Assembly (NCBI RefSeq): GCF_016741785.1
Contig: NZ_JAERRL010000002.1
Span: 310,001-374,000 of the forward strand
Direction: 5' to 3'
Source: Streptomyces sp. 7-21
GTDB lineage: Bacteria > Actinomycetota > Actinomycetes > Streptomycetales > Streptomycetaceae
DNA: 64,000 nt
How positions within the stretch are numbered: the stretch's first letter is position 1; every line of letters begins with the position of its first letter. The position numbers and the translations under genes were made by a program. Below are positions 18,795 to 27,887 of this stretch, in pieces. The notes beneath the pieces were generated by a model. It ran no database searches and had not been told where the DNA came from. It saw only the letters and a list, made by a program, of their open reading frames with translations.

Positions 18795-21700
18795 GTGCGC
18801 ACCGCATCCGCAATTCCGGCGCCACGGCGCACGACGCTCGCCGGCGCGGCGATCGTCGTGAGCACGATCATCGCGGTCGTCGCCGGGGCCGCCGTCACCT
18901 CGCCCACGGGGGCCACCGAGCCCGCCGAGCCGGTGGCGGCGGTCCACAGCGGCCCGCAGCGTGTCATGCTGCTCACCGGCGACCAGGTCCTGCTCGACGG
19001 CGATGGCCGCGTCGCCGGGCTGCTCCCCGCCCCGGGGCGCGAAGACATTCCGGCGCAGATCCACACCGTAGACGACCGGGTGTACGTCGTGCCGCAGGAC
19101 GCCCTGGGCCTCATCGAGCGCGGCGACCTCGACCCGCGCCTGTTCGACGTCACCGAGCTGGGCCGGGCCGAGTACGACCGGCTGGCGGGCCACGGCGCGC
19201 TGCCCGTGATCGTCAGCTATGACGGCGCCGGCGCGCGTGACGAGACCGGCGAACACGCCGCTGAAGACGCCGGGGAGTCCGGGCCGGACAGCGTCCTGCC
19301 CGGGGACGTGCCGGTGCGGGCCCGGCTGGAGAGCATCAACGCCGAGGCGCTGACCGTGGACAGCTCCTCGGCCCCCGCTGTCTGGGAGGCGCTGACGACC
19401 GAGACGGACGCCGGCGGGCGGTCGCTGGCGCCCGGCGTCTCCTCCGTCCTGCTGGACGGCATCAAGCACGCCAGCGGCCTGCCCGCCGCCGCACCGCACA
19501 CCGTGCCGCACGCCGTGCCGGCGAGCGGCATCCCGCCCTCCTGGGACCCGCGCCACGACGGCGCCGGGGTGACCATCGCCGTCCTCGACACCGGCATCGA
19601 CACCGGCCACCCCGACCTGGCGGGCGGCAAGGTCGCCGCCGAGCGGAACTTCACCAGCTCGCCCGGCAGCCACGACCGCAACGGCCACGGCACCCACGTC
19701 GCGTCCGTCGCCGCCGGCACCGGCGAGATGTCCGACGGCGCCTACGCCGGCGTGGCCCCCGGCGCGACCCTGCTCAACGGCAAGGTGCTCGGCGACGACG
19801 GCTACGGCCTGGACTCGGCGGTCATCCAGGGCATGGAGTGGGCCGTCGCCGAGGACGCCCAGGTCGTCAACATGAGCCTCAGCGGCGGCGACGCCGCGGC
19901 CAGTCTCAGCCCCTGGCACCTCCCCGGCGGCAGCCCGCCCAGCGACGCCGTCGAGCGCGCCATCGACCGCCTGTCCGCCGCCAGCGACACCCTGTTCGTC
20001 ACCAGCGCCGGCAATGGCGGCCCCGGCCCCGGCACGCTCGGCTCGCCCGGCGGCGCCGACGCCGCGCTGACCGTCGGCGCCGTCACCGACATCGACGAGC
20101 CCGCGGAATTTTCCGCGAGCGGCCCCCGCGCCGCCGACGGCGCGGTCAAGCCCGACCTGACCGCCCCCGGCGTGGACATCACCGCCGCCGCTGCCACCGG
20201 CAGCACCCTCGCCGAACGGGGCGAGCCGGTCGACGACGGCTACGTGGCGCTGTCCGGCACCTCGACGGCCACCCCGCACGTGGCCGGTGCCGCCGCCCTG
20301 GTCGCTCAGGAGCACCCCGGCTGGGACGGCGAGCGCATCAAGCAGGCGCTGGTCTCCTCCGCCACCAGCCTCGTCGGCGAGGACTCAGCCTTCCAGCAGG
20401 GCGCCGGCCGCGTCGGCGTCGGCGAGGCCATCGGCCAGACCGTCCTCGCCGAGACACCGTCCCTCACCTTCGGCACCGCCGCCTGGCCCCACCGCGACGA
20501 CGAGCCCGTCACGCGCGAACTGACCTACCGCAACCTCGGCACCGAGGACGTCACGCTCGAGCTGCGGGCCGAGGGCCACGACCCGGCGGGCGAGCCCGAG
20601 CAGCGCGGCGTGTTCTCCCTCAGCGCCGAGACGCTGACCGTCCCGGCCGGGGAGACCGCCAGCGTGACGGTCACGGCCGACGCCTCCCGCGGCAGCCGGT
20701 CCGGCGCCTACAGCCTCCACGTCACCGCCGTCGCCGACAACGGCCAGACCGTGCGGACCACCGGCGCCCTGACGCGCGAGCCCGAGCGCCACGACCTGAC
20801 CGTCGAGATCACCGGCGCCGACGGCCGCCCGGCCACCGGCTGGTCCGCCACGGCCTACCACTTCGCCACCGGCGAGGTCTTCCCGCTCAGCCCCGGGGAC
20901 GACGGCGCCGCCACCGTGCGGATGCCGCCCGGCCAGGCCGTGGTGTTCGCCCAGGCGCCCGGCGGCGAGGGCGCGACCGTGCTGTCCACCCGGGGCCTGG
21001 ACCTCACCGAGAACACCGCCCTGTCCTTCGATGTCCGCGAGGCGGAGGAGACCGAGCTGACGCTCGCCTCACCCCAGGACGCCACGCCCACCACCCTCAG
21101 CGTCACCCAGGAGGCCGGCGGCGGCGCCTACCGCTTCGGCTGGCTCACGCAGCGCCCCGGCGACACCCCCGTGCGCACCCAGCACACCGGCGGCGACCTG
21201 CCCGCGGACCGGTTCCGCACCGCCGTCGGCGCCAGCTGGCGCACCGGCGGCGAGCGGCCCGCCCTGTACCACGCCTCCTACCCGCACGAGGGCGCGCTGC
21301 CGACCGGCTTCCACCACCGGGCACGCCCCGGCGAGTTCGCGGAGATCACTCTCGAGCAGGGCAGCCCCAAGCCCGGCGCCACGGGCCGGCTGAGCTTCGT
21401 CGCGGCCGGCGGCCACCCCGCCCTCGGCCCCGCCCGCGAGCTGCCCGCCACCGGTACCGTGCACGTGACCGGCGGCCGCTGGTCGTACGGCCTGTACGTC
21501 ACCGGGCCGCACGGCGGCGACGAGGCGGCCTTCGACGGTGCCGCTGACGGCTACGAGGCCGGCCGCACGTACGAACGGACCGTCAACACCGGTGTGTTCG
21601 GCCCTGCGGCGCCGGCCAGCGGCTACGCCCTCTACCGCGAGGGCGACGAGCTGACCGGTGTCCTGGACCTGCTCGCCGACGGCCAGCGCCACCACGGCGG

Positions 21701-22229
21701 CCCCCTCCGCACCGGCGGTGCGACCCGGCTGACCAGCGACGGCGAGACGCTGGCGACCGTACGCCAGCCGCTCCAGGCCGGCGCCTCCTTCGGCGGCCTC
21801 CCCGAGGAGGAGACGGCCTACGAGCTGAGCACCACGGTCCGGCAGGCGGGCTCCGCGCCCGTCTCCCGCGAGATCTCCCTCGACATCCACTTCACCTCCG
21901 CCCGGCCCGAGGACGGCGAGCGGGAGCCCGTCCCGTTCACCCTGGCCCGCTTCACCCCGCGGCTGGGCCCGGACAGCACCGCACCGGCCGGGGAACGCAC
22001 CGAGATCCCGGTGTCCGTCGAGGGGCCGGCCTCCCCGGACCTGGCCTCCCTCACCGTCGAGGTGTCCTTCGACGGCGGCGAGACGTGGCGCGAGGTCCCG
22101 GTGCGGGACGGCGCGGTGACCGTGCGGAACCCGGAGGCGGGCGGCAGCGTGTCGCTGCGCGCCGAGATGACCACCGAGGACGGCACGGTCACGACCCAGA
22201 CCATCATCGCCGCCTACCGGACCGCGTAG
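18795..22229 (+). CDS. Large secreted subtilisin-like serine protease (S8)
   Basis: 1144 residues with an N-terminal signal (TM-like segment about 13-37), a propeptide region to about 250, and the S8 catalytic domain (about 255-530). The triad is intact: Asp 265 (VLDTGID), His 298 (NGHGTH), Ser 490 (GTSTATPH), with oxyanion Asn 407 (SAGNGG). About 600 further residues form beta-rich domains with no catalytic motifs. GTG 18795 follows GGAG. Closely follows the L,D-transpeptidase, so cotranscription is possible. Substrate unknown. Confidence 0.9.
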   Translation: MRTASAIPAPRRTTLAGAAIVVSTIIAVVAGAAVTSPTGATEPAEPVAAVHSGPQRVMLLTGDQVLLDGDGRVAGLLPAPGREDIPAQIHTVDDRVYVVPQDALGLIERGDLDPRLFDVTELGRAEYDRLAGHGALPVIVSYDGAGARDETGEHAAEDAGESGPDSVLPGDVPVRARLESINAEALTVDSSSAPAVWEALTTETDAGGRSLAPGVSSVLLDGIKHASGLPAAAPHTVPHAVPASGIPPSWDPRHDGAGVTIAVLDTGIDTGHPDLAGGKVAAERNFTSSPGSHDRNGHGTHVASVAAGTGEMSDGAYAGVAPGATLLNGKVLGDDGYGLDSAVIQGMEWAVAEDAQVVNMSLSGGDAAASLSPWHLPGGSPPSDAVERAIDRLSAASDTLFVTSAGNGGPGPGTLGSPGGADAALTVGAVTDIDEPAEFSASGPRAADGAVKPDLTAPGVDITAAAATGSTLAERGEPVDDGYVALSGTSTATPHVAGAAALVAQEHPGWDGERIKQALVSSATSLVGEDSAFQQGAGRVGVGEAIGQTVLAETPSLTFGTAAWPHRDDEPVTRELTYRNLGTEDVTLELRAEGHDPAGEPEQRGVFSLSAETLTVPAGETASVTVTADASRGSRSGAYSLHVTAVADNGQTVRTTGALTREPERHDLTVEITGADGRPATGWSATAYHFATGEVFPLSPGDDGAATVRMPPGQAVVFAQAPGGEGATVLSTRGLDLTENTALSFDVREAEETELTLASPQDATPTTLSVTQEAGGGAYRFGWLTQRPGDTPVRTQHTGGDLPADRFRTAVGASWRTGGERPALYHASYPHEGALPTGFHHRARPGEFAEITLEQGSPKPGATGRLSFVAAGGHPALGPARELPATGTVHVTGGRWSYGLYVTGPHGGDEAAFDGAADGYEAGRTYERTVNTGVFGPAAPASGYALYREGDELTGVLDLLADGQRHHGGPLRTGGATRLTSDGETLATVRQPLQAGASFGGLPEEETAYELSTTVRQAGSAPVSREISLDIHFTSARPEDGEREPVPFTLARFTPRLGPDSTAPAGERTEIPVSVEGPASPDLASLTVEVSFDGGETWREVPVRDGAVTVRNPEAGGSVSLRAEMTTEDGTVTTQTIIAAYRTA

Positions 22230-22246
22230 CCGCGCCCGCCGTCAGC

Positions 22247-22439
22247 TCACAGCTTCCTGACGACCCGGGCCGGGTTGCCGACGGCCACCACGTCCGGCGG
22301 CACGTCCTTGGTGACGACGGCCCCCGCGCCGGTCCCGCTGTTCTCGCCGATGGTGACGCCGGGCAGCACGATGGCGCAGGTCACCGGCGAGCATCCGTTC
22401 CCGGTGGGTCCGCGGGTCGCCCGCGAAGTAGTCAGGCAT
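22247..22439 (-). pseudogene. Remnant of a maltose/galactoside O-acetyltransferase (LbH)
   Basis: From ATG 22439 a frame reads [21 protein letters not shown], the start of the maltose acetyltransferase N-terminal domain. In another frame the sequence then jumps straight to [20 protein letters not shown] and NPARVVRKL, the last hexapeptide coils and tail of the same family. Roughly 100 middle residues are missing and the two ends are out of frame, so this is an internally deleted pseudogene. It overlaps the regulator stop at 22432 by eight bases. Confidence 0.75.
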
Positions 22440-23355
22440 GCGGATGACCGCACCCGGCGCCCGTTCCGGCCGCGCGGGTTCCGGAGCCGGCACTGGCGCC
22501 GGCGCCGGCGGTGCGCTCCGCGCTCCAGGAGGCGAGCAGCCGCAGCCCGTCCTCGGAAGGCGAGCCGGGGTCGGCGTGCATCATGACCAGCGACTGCCCC
22601 GGGTCGTCCGGCAGCGTCAGCGTCTCGTAGCGCAACGTGAGCCGTCCCGCCACCGGGTGTTGCAGCGTCATGGCGCCGTGGTACTGCTCCCGGATGTCGT
22701 GCCGCTCCCACAGCTCGCGGAACTCCGCGGACCGCGACCGCAGTTCGTCCACGAGTTCGCACAGCCGCGCATCGCAGGGGTAGCGGGCGGTCTCCTGCCG
22801 CAGCGCCGCGACCACGTACGCGGCCTTCGCGGGCCATTCCTCGTACAGGGAGCGGTGGTCCGCGTCGAGGAACGCCAGCCAGGCGGTGTTCCGTTCGGCC
22901 GGCGGCAGGGACGGGAAGTCGGCCAGCAGGGCCCGGGCCAGCCCGTTCCACGCCAGCACGTCCAGGGCCGGGCCCAGCACGTAGGCGGGCACCTGGTCGA
23001 ACCGCTCCAGCAGCAGCCGCAGTCCGGGCCGCACCGGCCTGCCGCCGCCACGCGCCCGCAGCCGCGGCGAGGGCACCGGGCCGACGAGCCGGGTGAGGTG
23101 CTCCCGTTCGGCGTCGCTCAGCCGCAGCGCCGCCGCCAGGGCGTCGAGGATCCCCGGTGAGACGTTGTGGCTGTAGCCCTGTTCGAGCCGCGTGTAGTAG
23201 CCAACGCTGACGCCGGCCAGCTGGGCCAGCTCCTCGCGGCGCAGGCCCGGCACGCGCCGCCGCCCGTGACGGGGCAGGCCGACATCCTCCGGGCGCACCC
23301 GCGCCCGCCGGGACCGCAGGAACTGCCGCAACTCCGTCCGCCGGTCGATACCCAT
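22432..23355 (-). CDS. XRE-type regulator with MmyB-like ligand domain
   Basis: 307 residues. An N-terminal helix-turn-helix of the Xre/Cro type (about 15-75, [22 protein letters not shown]) is followed by an MmyB-like domain (about 100-280, with the segment containing [15 protein letters not shown] and [15 protein letters not shown] residues) thought to bind fatty-acid-like ligands. The C-terminal 25 residues are Gly/Ala-rich. Divergent from the alcohol dehydrogenase at 23463 with overlapping inverted repeats between them, so it probably controls that gene and itself. Confidence 0.87.
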   Translation of the reverse strand: MGIDRRTELRQFLRSRRARVRPEDVGLPRHGRRRVPGLRREELAQLAGVSVGYYTRLEQGYSHNVSPGILDALAAALRLSDAEREHLTRLVGPVPSPRLRARGGGRPVRPGLRLLLERFDQVPAYVLGPALDVLAWNGLARALLADFPSLPPAERNTAWLAFLDADHRSLYEEWPAKAAYVVAALRQETARYPCDARLCELVDELRSRSAEFRELWERHDIREQYHGAMTLQHPVAGRLTLRYETLTLPDDPGQSLVMMHADPGSPSEDGLRLLASWSAERTAGAGASAGSGTRAAGTGAGCGHPHA

Positions 23356-23373
23356 GCCGCCAGTATGGGCCGC

Positions 23374-23418
23374 GTGCCTGCTAACGGCGTTGGCAGGCAC
23401 CGGATGCATACCAACGCC
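23374..23418. promoter_or_regulatory. Overlapping inverted repeats between divergent regulator and dehydrogenase
   Basis: Two perfect 8-bp inverted repeats share one base: GTGCCTGC (23374) with GCAGGCAC (23393), and GGCGTTGG (23386) with CCAACGCC (23411). They fill the 107-base divergent promoter. Likely operator of the adjacent XRE-type regulator; this is inference. Confidence 0.45.
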
Positions 23419-23462
23419 CCAGGGCTGGGCATCGTCCCGGCGCCGGCGCAGCATAAGGAGTC

Positions 23463-24515
23463 ATGACCGACTCGATGACCGTTCCCGCTTATGCCGCCCC
23501 CGCCGCCAAGGCGCCGCTGGAGCCCACCACCATCCCGCGCCGGGCGCTCGGCGAGCATGACGTGCTGATCGACATCGCCTACGCGGGCATCTGCCACTCC
23601 GACATCCACCAGGCCCGGGGCGAGTGGGGAGGCGGCATCTTCCCGATGGTGCCCGGCCACGAGATCGCGGGCGTGGTGGCCGAGGTGGGACCCGGGGTCA
23701 CACGGCACGCGGTGGGCGACCGGGTGGGTGTCGGCTGCATGGTCGACTCCTGCCGCACCTGCGGGCCCTGCCGCGCCGGGCAGGAGCAGTACTGCGAGCG
23801 CGGCAACGTCCCGACGTACAACGGGCGCGACGCCGACGGCAATCCGACCTACGGCGGGTACAGCACGCGCATCGTCGTGGACGAGAACTTCGTGGTGTCC
23901 ATCCCTGAGGGCATCGCTCTGGACGCTGCCGCGCCGCTGCTGTGCGCGGGCATCACGCTGTACTCGCCGCTGGCGCACTGGCAGGCGGGCCCCGGCAAGC
24001 GGGTGGCCGTCGTCGGCATGGGGGGTCTGGGCCACATGGGCGTGAAGCTGGCGCACGCCATGGGCGCCGAGGTCACGGTGCTTAGCCAGACCCGCCGCAA
24101 GGAGGAGGACGCGCGGCGGCTGGGCGCCGACCACTTCCACGCCACCAGCGAGCCCGGCACGCTGGAGCGGCTCGCGGGCTCGTTCGACCTCATCCTCAAC
24201 ACCGTGTCCGCCGACCTGGACATGGGCGCCTACCTGAACACGCTCGCCCTGGACGGCACGATGGTGCAGGTCGGCGCGCCGGAGCGGCCGGCGACCGTGC
24301 CGCTGTTCGCCCTGCTCGGCCGGCGCAGGTCCCTGGCCGGGACGATGATCGGCGGCATCGCCGAGACGCAGCAGATGCTCGACTTCTGCGCCGAGCACAA
24401 CCTCGGCGCCGAGATCGAGACGATACCGGCCGAGAAGATCAACGAGGCGTACGAGCGCGTCGTGGCGGGAGACGTGCGCTACCGCTTCGTCATCGACGCC
24501 TCGACGTTCGCGTAA
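23463..24515 (+). CDS. Zinc-dependent NAD(P) alcohol dehydrogenase (cinnamyl/YahK type)
   Basis: 350-residue medium-chain dehydrogenase. Catalytic zinc ligands Cys 44, His 66 and Glu 67 ([15 protein letters not shown]), structural zinc Cys 97, 100, 103, 111, and the Rossmann loop GMGGLGHMG. This subgroup reduces aldehydes such as cinnamaldehyde, usually with NADPH. ATG 23463 has AAGGAG upstream. The expected target of the divergent XRE/MmyB regulator, a common pairing in actinobacteria. Confidence 0.9.
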   Translation: MTDSMTVPAYAAPAAKAPLEPTTIPRRALGEHDVLIDIAYAGICHSDIHQARGEWGGGIFPMVPGHEIAGVVAEVGPGVTRHAVGDRVGVGCMVDSCRTCGPCRAGQEQYCERGNVPTYNGRDADGNPTYGGYSTRIVVDENFVVSIPEGIALDAAAPLLCAGITLYSPLAHWQAGPGKRVAVVGMGGLGHMGVKLAHAMGAEVTVLSQTRRKEEDARRLGADHFHATSEPGTLERLAGSFDLILNTVSADLDMGAYLNTLALDGTMVQVGAPERPATVPLFALLGRRRSLAGTMIGGIAETQQMLDFCAEHNLGAEIETIPAEKINEAYERVVAGDVRYRFVIDASTFA

Positions 24516-24697
24516 GCGGCGCTTCCGGGCGCCCGGACGACGCGACGGGGCGTCCGGTGCCGGGCCCTGGACGGGGGCCGGTGCCGGCCCCCGTCACCCC
24601 GGGGCCCGCCCCGCTGGCGGCACCCCGCGGCCGCTGGTCACCCGCCCTGCGCGCCCGGCAGGCCGCCTGCCGGGAGGACACCGTGGCCGGCCGCGGT

Positions 24698-24742
24698 GAG
24701 TCCCCGGGGAACGAGTCCCCGGGACACGAGTCTCCGGAAAGG
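24698..24742 (+). repeat. Three 15-bp tandem repeats upstream of a crotonase gene
   Basis: Three adjacent 15-base units, all starting GAGT: GAGTCCCCGGGGAAC, GAGTCCCCGGGACAC and the more diverged GAGTCTCCGGAAAGG. Each has a near-palindromic CCGG core. The array ends at the ribosome site of the gene starting at 24753, so it may be an operator or part of the mRNA leader. Confidence 0.75.
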
Positions 24743-24752
24743 AGCCCAGCTG

Positions 24753-25550
24753 ATGGCCGCCATCCGCGTCGAGCACACCGGCGAGCAAAGCGAGATCACC
24801 CGCCTGACGATCTCCCACCCTGACCACCGCAACGCCCTGACCTGGGAGATGTACGAGCAGCTCTACGCCGCCTGCGAGGAGGCCGACGCCCGCGGCGCCC
24901 GCGTCGTCGTGCTGCGCGGCGACCCGGCCGCCGGGGGCGCGTTCGCCGCGGGCACCGACATCCGCCACTTCGCCGCCTTCGCCGACGGGAAGGCGGACGG
25001 CGAGGAAGGGCTGGCCTGCGAGCGGCGGATGAGCCGCGTGCTCAACCGTGTGCTGGCGCTGCGCGCGCCGCTCGTCGGCGTCGTGGAGGGGCCGGCCGTC
25101 GGCGGCGGGCTGGCGCTGGCCGCCGCCTGCGACCTGCTGCTGGCCACGCCCGCCGCCCGGTTCGGCGTGCCGATCGCGCGCACCCTCGGCAACTGCCTGC
25201 CCGCGTCTGTCATCGCCCGGCTCAAGGACCGCCTCGGCGGCGCCCGCGCCATGGCGCTGCTGCTGACCGGTGAGCTGCTCAGCGCCGAGGCCGCCCGGGA
25301 CGCCGGGTTCGTGTACCGGCTGGTCAGTCCCGGCGGCCTGGAGGACGAACTGGCCGCGCTCACCGAGCGGCTGCGCGGCTGCGCGCCGCTGACGCTGGCC
25401 GCGCTGAAGGAAACCGACCGCCGCCTGACCGCGGCCGCCGCCGCGACCGACACCGACGACCTGCTGCGGGCCTGCTATGGCAGCGCTGACTTCCGCGAGG
25501 GCGTCCGCGCCTTCCTCGACCACCGCGCGCCCCGCTGGCAGGGACGCTGA
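24753..25550 (+). CDS. Crotonase-fold protein lacking both hydratase glutamates
   Basis: 265 residues with the enoyl-CoA hydratase fold: oxyanion segment (GGAFAAGTDIRHF, about 68-80) and GGGLALAAACDLLLA (about 120). The two residues that are Glu in active hydratases are Ala (GGLALA) and Ile (GVPIAR), so ordinary hydration is doubtful. Isomerase, thioesterase-like or other CoA chemistry is possible. ATG 24753 follows GGAAAGGAG, just after three tandem repeats. The next gene, a gamma-carbonic-anhydrase-like protein, starts 80 bases later, an arrangement like caiD-caiE or paaG-paaY. Confidence 0.8.
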   Translation: MAAIRVEHTGEQSEITRLTISHPDHRNALTWEMYEQLYAACEEADARGARVVVLRGDPAAGGAFAAGTDIRHFAAFADGKADGEEGLACERRMSRVLNRVLALRAPLVGVVEGPAVGGGLALAAACDLLLATPAARFGVPIARTLGNCLPASVIARLKDRLGGARAMALLLTGELLSAEAARDAGFVYRLVSPGGLEDELAALTERLRGCAPLTLAALKETDRRLTAAAAATDTDDLLRACYGSADFREGVRAFLDHRAPRWQGR

Positions 25551-25629
25551 CATGCCCCGGATGAGCGACGCCCCTCACGACGTGCCCGTCGCCGACGCGC
25601 CTGGAACGACGACCGGAAAGGGAAGCCCG

Positions 25630-26181
25630 ATGACCATGCCCGCCCCGCTGCTGCTCGCGCTCGGCGGCCAGCGCCCCCGCCTGGACGGCGACGCCTGGGC
25701 CGCACCCGGCGTCACCCTCGCCGGTGCGGTGCGCCTGGCGCCCGGCGCGAGCGTCTGGTACGGCTCCGTGGTGCGCGCCGAAGCGGAGCCGGTCACCCTC
25801 GGCGAGGACAGCAACGTGCAGGACGGGTGCGTCGTGCACACCGATCCCGGCTTCCCCGTCGTCCTCGGCGCCCGGGTCTCGGTCGGCCACCGCGCCGTGC
25901 TGCACGGCTGCCACGTCGAGGACGACGCGCTCGTCGGCATGGGCGCGGTGCTGCTCAACGGCTGCCGCGTCGGCCGGGGGTCGCTGATCGCGGCGGGCGC
26001 AGTGCTGCGCGAGGGCACCGAGGTGCCGCCCGGCTCGCTCGTGGCCGGTGTCCCCGGCACGGTGCGCCGCCCGGTCACTGCCGAGGAAACGGCGCGTATC
26101 CAGGCGGGCGCCGCCCACTACCGGGAACTCGCCCGCGTGCACGCCGAGGCGGGTTCGCGTCAGCGGCCGGCGGGACAGTGA
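25630..26181 (+). CDS. Gamma-carbonic anhydrase / PaaY-CaiE-like hexapeptide protein
   Basis: 183 residues of left-handed beta-helix (hexapeptide repeats about 22-160) with a C-terminal helix. The three zinc histidines of gamma-class carbonic anhydrases are present (His 70 in VVHTD, His 87 and His 92 in GHRAVLHG). PaaY and CaiE share this fold and act with crotonases on acyl-CoA in phenylacetate and carnitine use. ATG 25630 follows GGAAAGGGAAG; in-frame ATG 25552 just after the upstream stop is an alternative. Carbonic anhydrase versus CoA thioesterase cannot be settled from sequence. Confidence 0.82.
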   Translation: MTMPAPLLLALGGQRPRLDGDAWAAPGVTLAGAVRLAPGASVWYGSVVRAEAEPVTLGEDSNVQDGCVVHTDPGFPVVLGARVSVGHRAVLHGCHVEDDALVGMGAVLLNGCRVGRGSLIAAGAVLREGTEVPPGSLVAGVPGTVRRPVTAEETARIQAGAAHYRELARVHAEAGSRQRPAGQ

Positions 26182-26216
26182 GGCCCCGGGAACCGGTCTG
26201 CCGTCAACAGCCGCTG

Positions 26217-26531
26217 TCAGGAGCCGTTGTCGGGAGCGTCCTCGGCGAGGAGCCGCTCGATGGTCTCGACCTTGGTGGTCATGCCGTTGGTGACGCCCTC
26301 GTTGATGTCGGCCTTGAGCACCAGGCTGACCCGGCCGGTGCCCGCGCCCGCCGCCTCGGCGGCCCGCCTGACGACGTCCATCACCTCGTCCCACTCGCCC
26401 TCGATGGTGGTGAACATCGAGTCGGTGCGGTGGGGCAGCCCGCTGTCGCGCACCACCCGGACCGCGTCGGCCACCTGCCTGCCCACATGCCGTCCCGCCC
26501 CGATGGGCGTGACGGAGAACGCGACGATCAC
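26217..26531 (-). CDS. MTH1187-family thiamine-binding protein (DUF77)
   Basis: 104 residues: [46 protein letters not shown], and KADI, the order of the small ferredoxin-like MTH1187/YkoF-type domain that binds thiamine-like ligands in the cytoplasm. GTG 26531 is chosen because AAGGAGGCGGAGCCC gives an ideal ribosome site and the protein then begins directly with the conserved strand. A start at 26558 would add residues the family lacks. Convergent with the hexapeptide gene. Confidence 0.85.
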   Translation of the reverse strand: MIVAFSVTPIGAGRHVGRQVADAVRVVRDSGLPHRTDSMFTTIEGEWDEVMDVVRRAAEAAGAGTGRVSLVLKADINEGVTNGMTTKVETIERLLAEDAPDNGS

Positions 26532-26821
26532 GGGCTCCGCCTCCTTAGCCTCTCTCACCGGTCAGCACCGTATGCGATCTTCATCTGATTGTCGTACGAG
26601 TGGCGTGGGGCGGTGTGAACGCCATGCGGACGTGCGGTCGCCATTCCTGCGCGATGCCTCCGCTTCCTCCGCTGCCACCGTTGATATGGCGTCATACTGC
26701 CGCAGCAAAGGTGTGGTAGCGCGCTCGCGTGGGCACGGAACGGAGCGGCGCGTGTCCCGAGTGGCACGCCCGCCCCTGCCAGGGGCAGAGCCCGTGCCGG
26801 TACCGAGACGAAGGAGCCGTG

Positions 26822-27688
26822 ATGACCACGCCGACGCGCCGCTTATACCAGAACCCCATCTTCGACAGCGCGCGCTGGGACTCCTACCGCGCCCGCCCCG
26901 ACGACATCCTGATCGCCACGCCGCCCAAGTGCGGCACGACCTGGATGCAGCGGATCGTCTCCTGCCTGGTCTTCGGGTCGTCCCGGCTGCCGGACGATCT
27001 CGACAGCCTTTCGCCCTGGTTCGACTATCTGCTGCGCGACGCCGACCTGGACGCCCTGCTCGCCCGGCTCGAGGCGCAGCGGCACCGCCGGTTCGTGAAG
27101 ACCCACCTGCCGGCCGACGGCCTGCCCGAGCTGCCGGAGACCGTCCGGTACGTGTTCGTCGCCCGCGACCTGCGGGACGCCGTGCTGTCGTTCCACAACC
27201 AGATGTGGCACAGCCGTGAGGCGTTCCCCGGTATCCCCGGGGACCCGCGGGAGTTCTGGCGGCTGGTGTTCAGCGGCGGCACCATCGCCGGCGACTTCGT
27301 CATCCGCGACATGTTCACCGGCCCGCTGGCCACGTGGTGGCAGCGGCGGAACGACCCCCGGGTGCTGATGGTCCACTACCAGGACATGCTCGACGACCTC
27401 GAGGGCCAGATGCGCCGGGTCGCCGGCCACCTGGGCATCACCATCCCCGAGGAGACCTGGCCGGAGCTGGTCAACGCCTGCCGCTTCGAGACGATGCGCG
27501 CCGACAGCGCCCGCCTGGTGCCGCCGGTGCCCGCCGAGGACGGCGAGCAGTGGTTCTTCCACCGGGGCACCAGCGGCCAGTGGCGCGGCACGGTTACCGC
27601 CGAGGACCTCGCGCTGTACGAGGAGACGGTGTCCGCGCTGCCCAGCGGCCTGCGCACCTGGGTGGAGAGCGGCGGGCAGGCCGGCTGA
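26822..27688 (+). CDS. PAPS-dependent sulfotransferase
   Basis: 288 residues. The 5'-phosphosulfate loop PPKCGTTWMQ is at 34-43, KTHLP follows near 100, the 3'-phosphate motif VARDLRDAVLSFHN is near 125, and a C-terminal RGTSGQWRG near 258 resembles the RKGxxGDWK cofactor motif. It should transfer sulfate from PAPS to a hydroxyl or amine on a small molecule. No biosynthetic cluster surrounds it, so the acceptor is unknown. ATG 26822 has GAAGGAG upstream. A strong hairpin follows 160 bases later. Confidence 0.87.
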   Translation: MTTPTRRLYQNPIFDSARWDSYRARPDDILIATPPKCGTTWMQRIVSCLVFGSSRLPDDLDSLSPWFDYLLRDADLDALLARLEAQRHRRFVKTHLPADGLPELPETVRYVFVARDLRDAVLSFHNQMWHSREAFPGIPGDPREFWRLVFSGGTIAGDFVIRDMFTGPLATWWQRRNDPRVLMVHYQDMLDDLEGQMRRVAGHLGITIPEETWPELVNACRFETMRADSARLVPPVPAEDGEQWFFHRGTSGQWRGTVTAEDLALYEETVSALPSGLRTWVESGGQAG

Positions 27689-27850
27689 CGTCCCGCCCCG
27701 GCGCGGGCAGGGCCGGCCGCGACGGCGCGCCGCCCCGTGCCCCCGCCGCCGCAACGCCGCCACAACGTTTCCCCAACATCGTCCGGCCAGTCTTGGACGC
27801 ACGGGGGATAAGCCCGTGGCGGCAGGCCCTGTGGCCGCTATGGGGCGGAC

Positions 27851-27887
27851 GGGTGCTCTGAGGCTGCCCCCCGGTCTCAGAGCACCC
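27851..27887 (+). terminator. Intrinsic terminator after the sulfotransferase
   Basis: Perfect 12-bp stem (27851-27862 with 27876-27887) with a 13-base C-rich loop, 163 bases beyond the sulfotransferase stop. Consistent with an actinobacterial terminator without U-tract. Confidence 0.7.
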
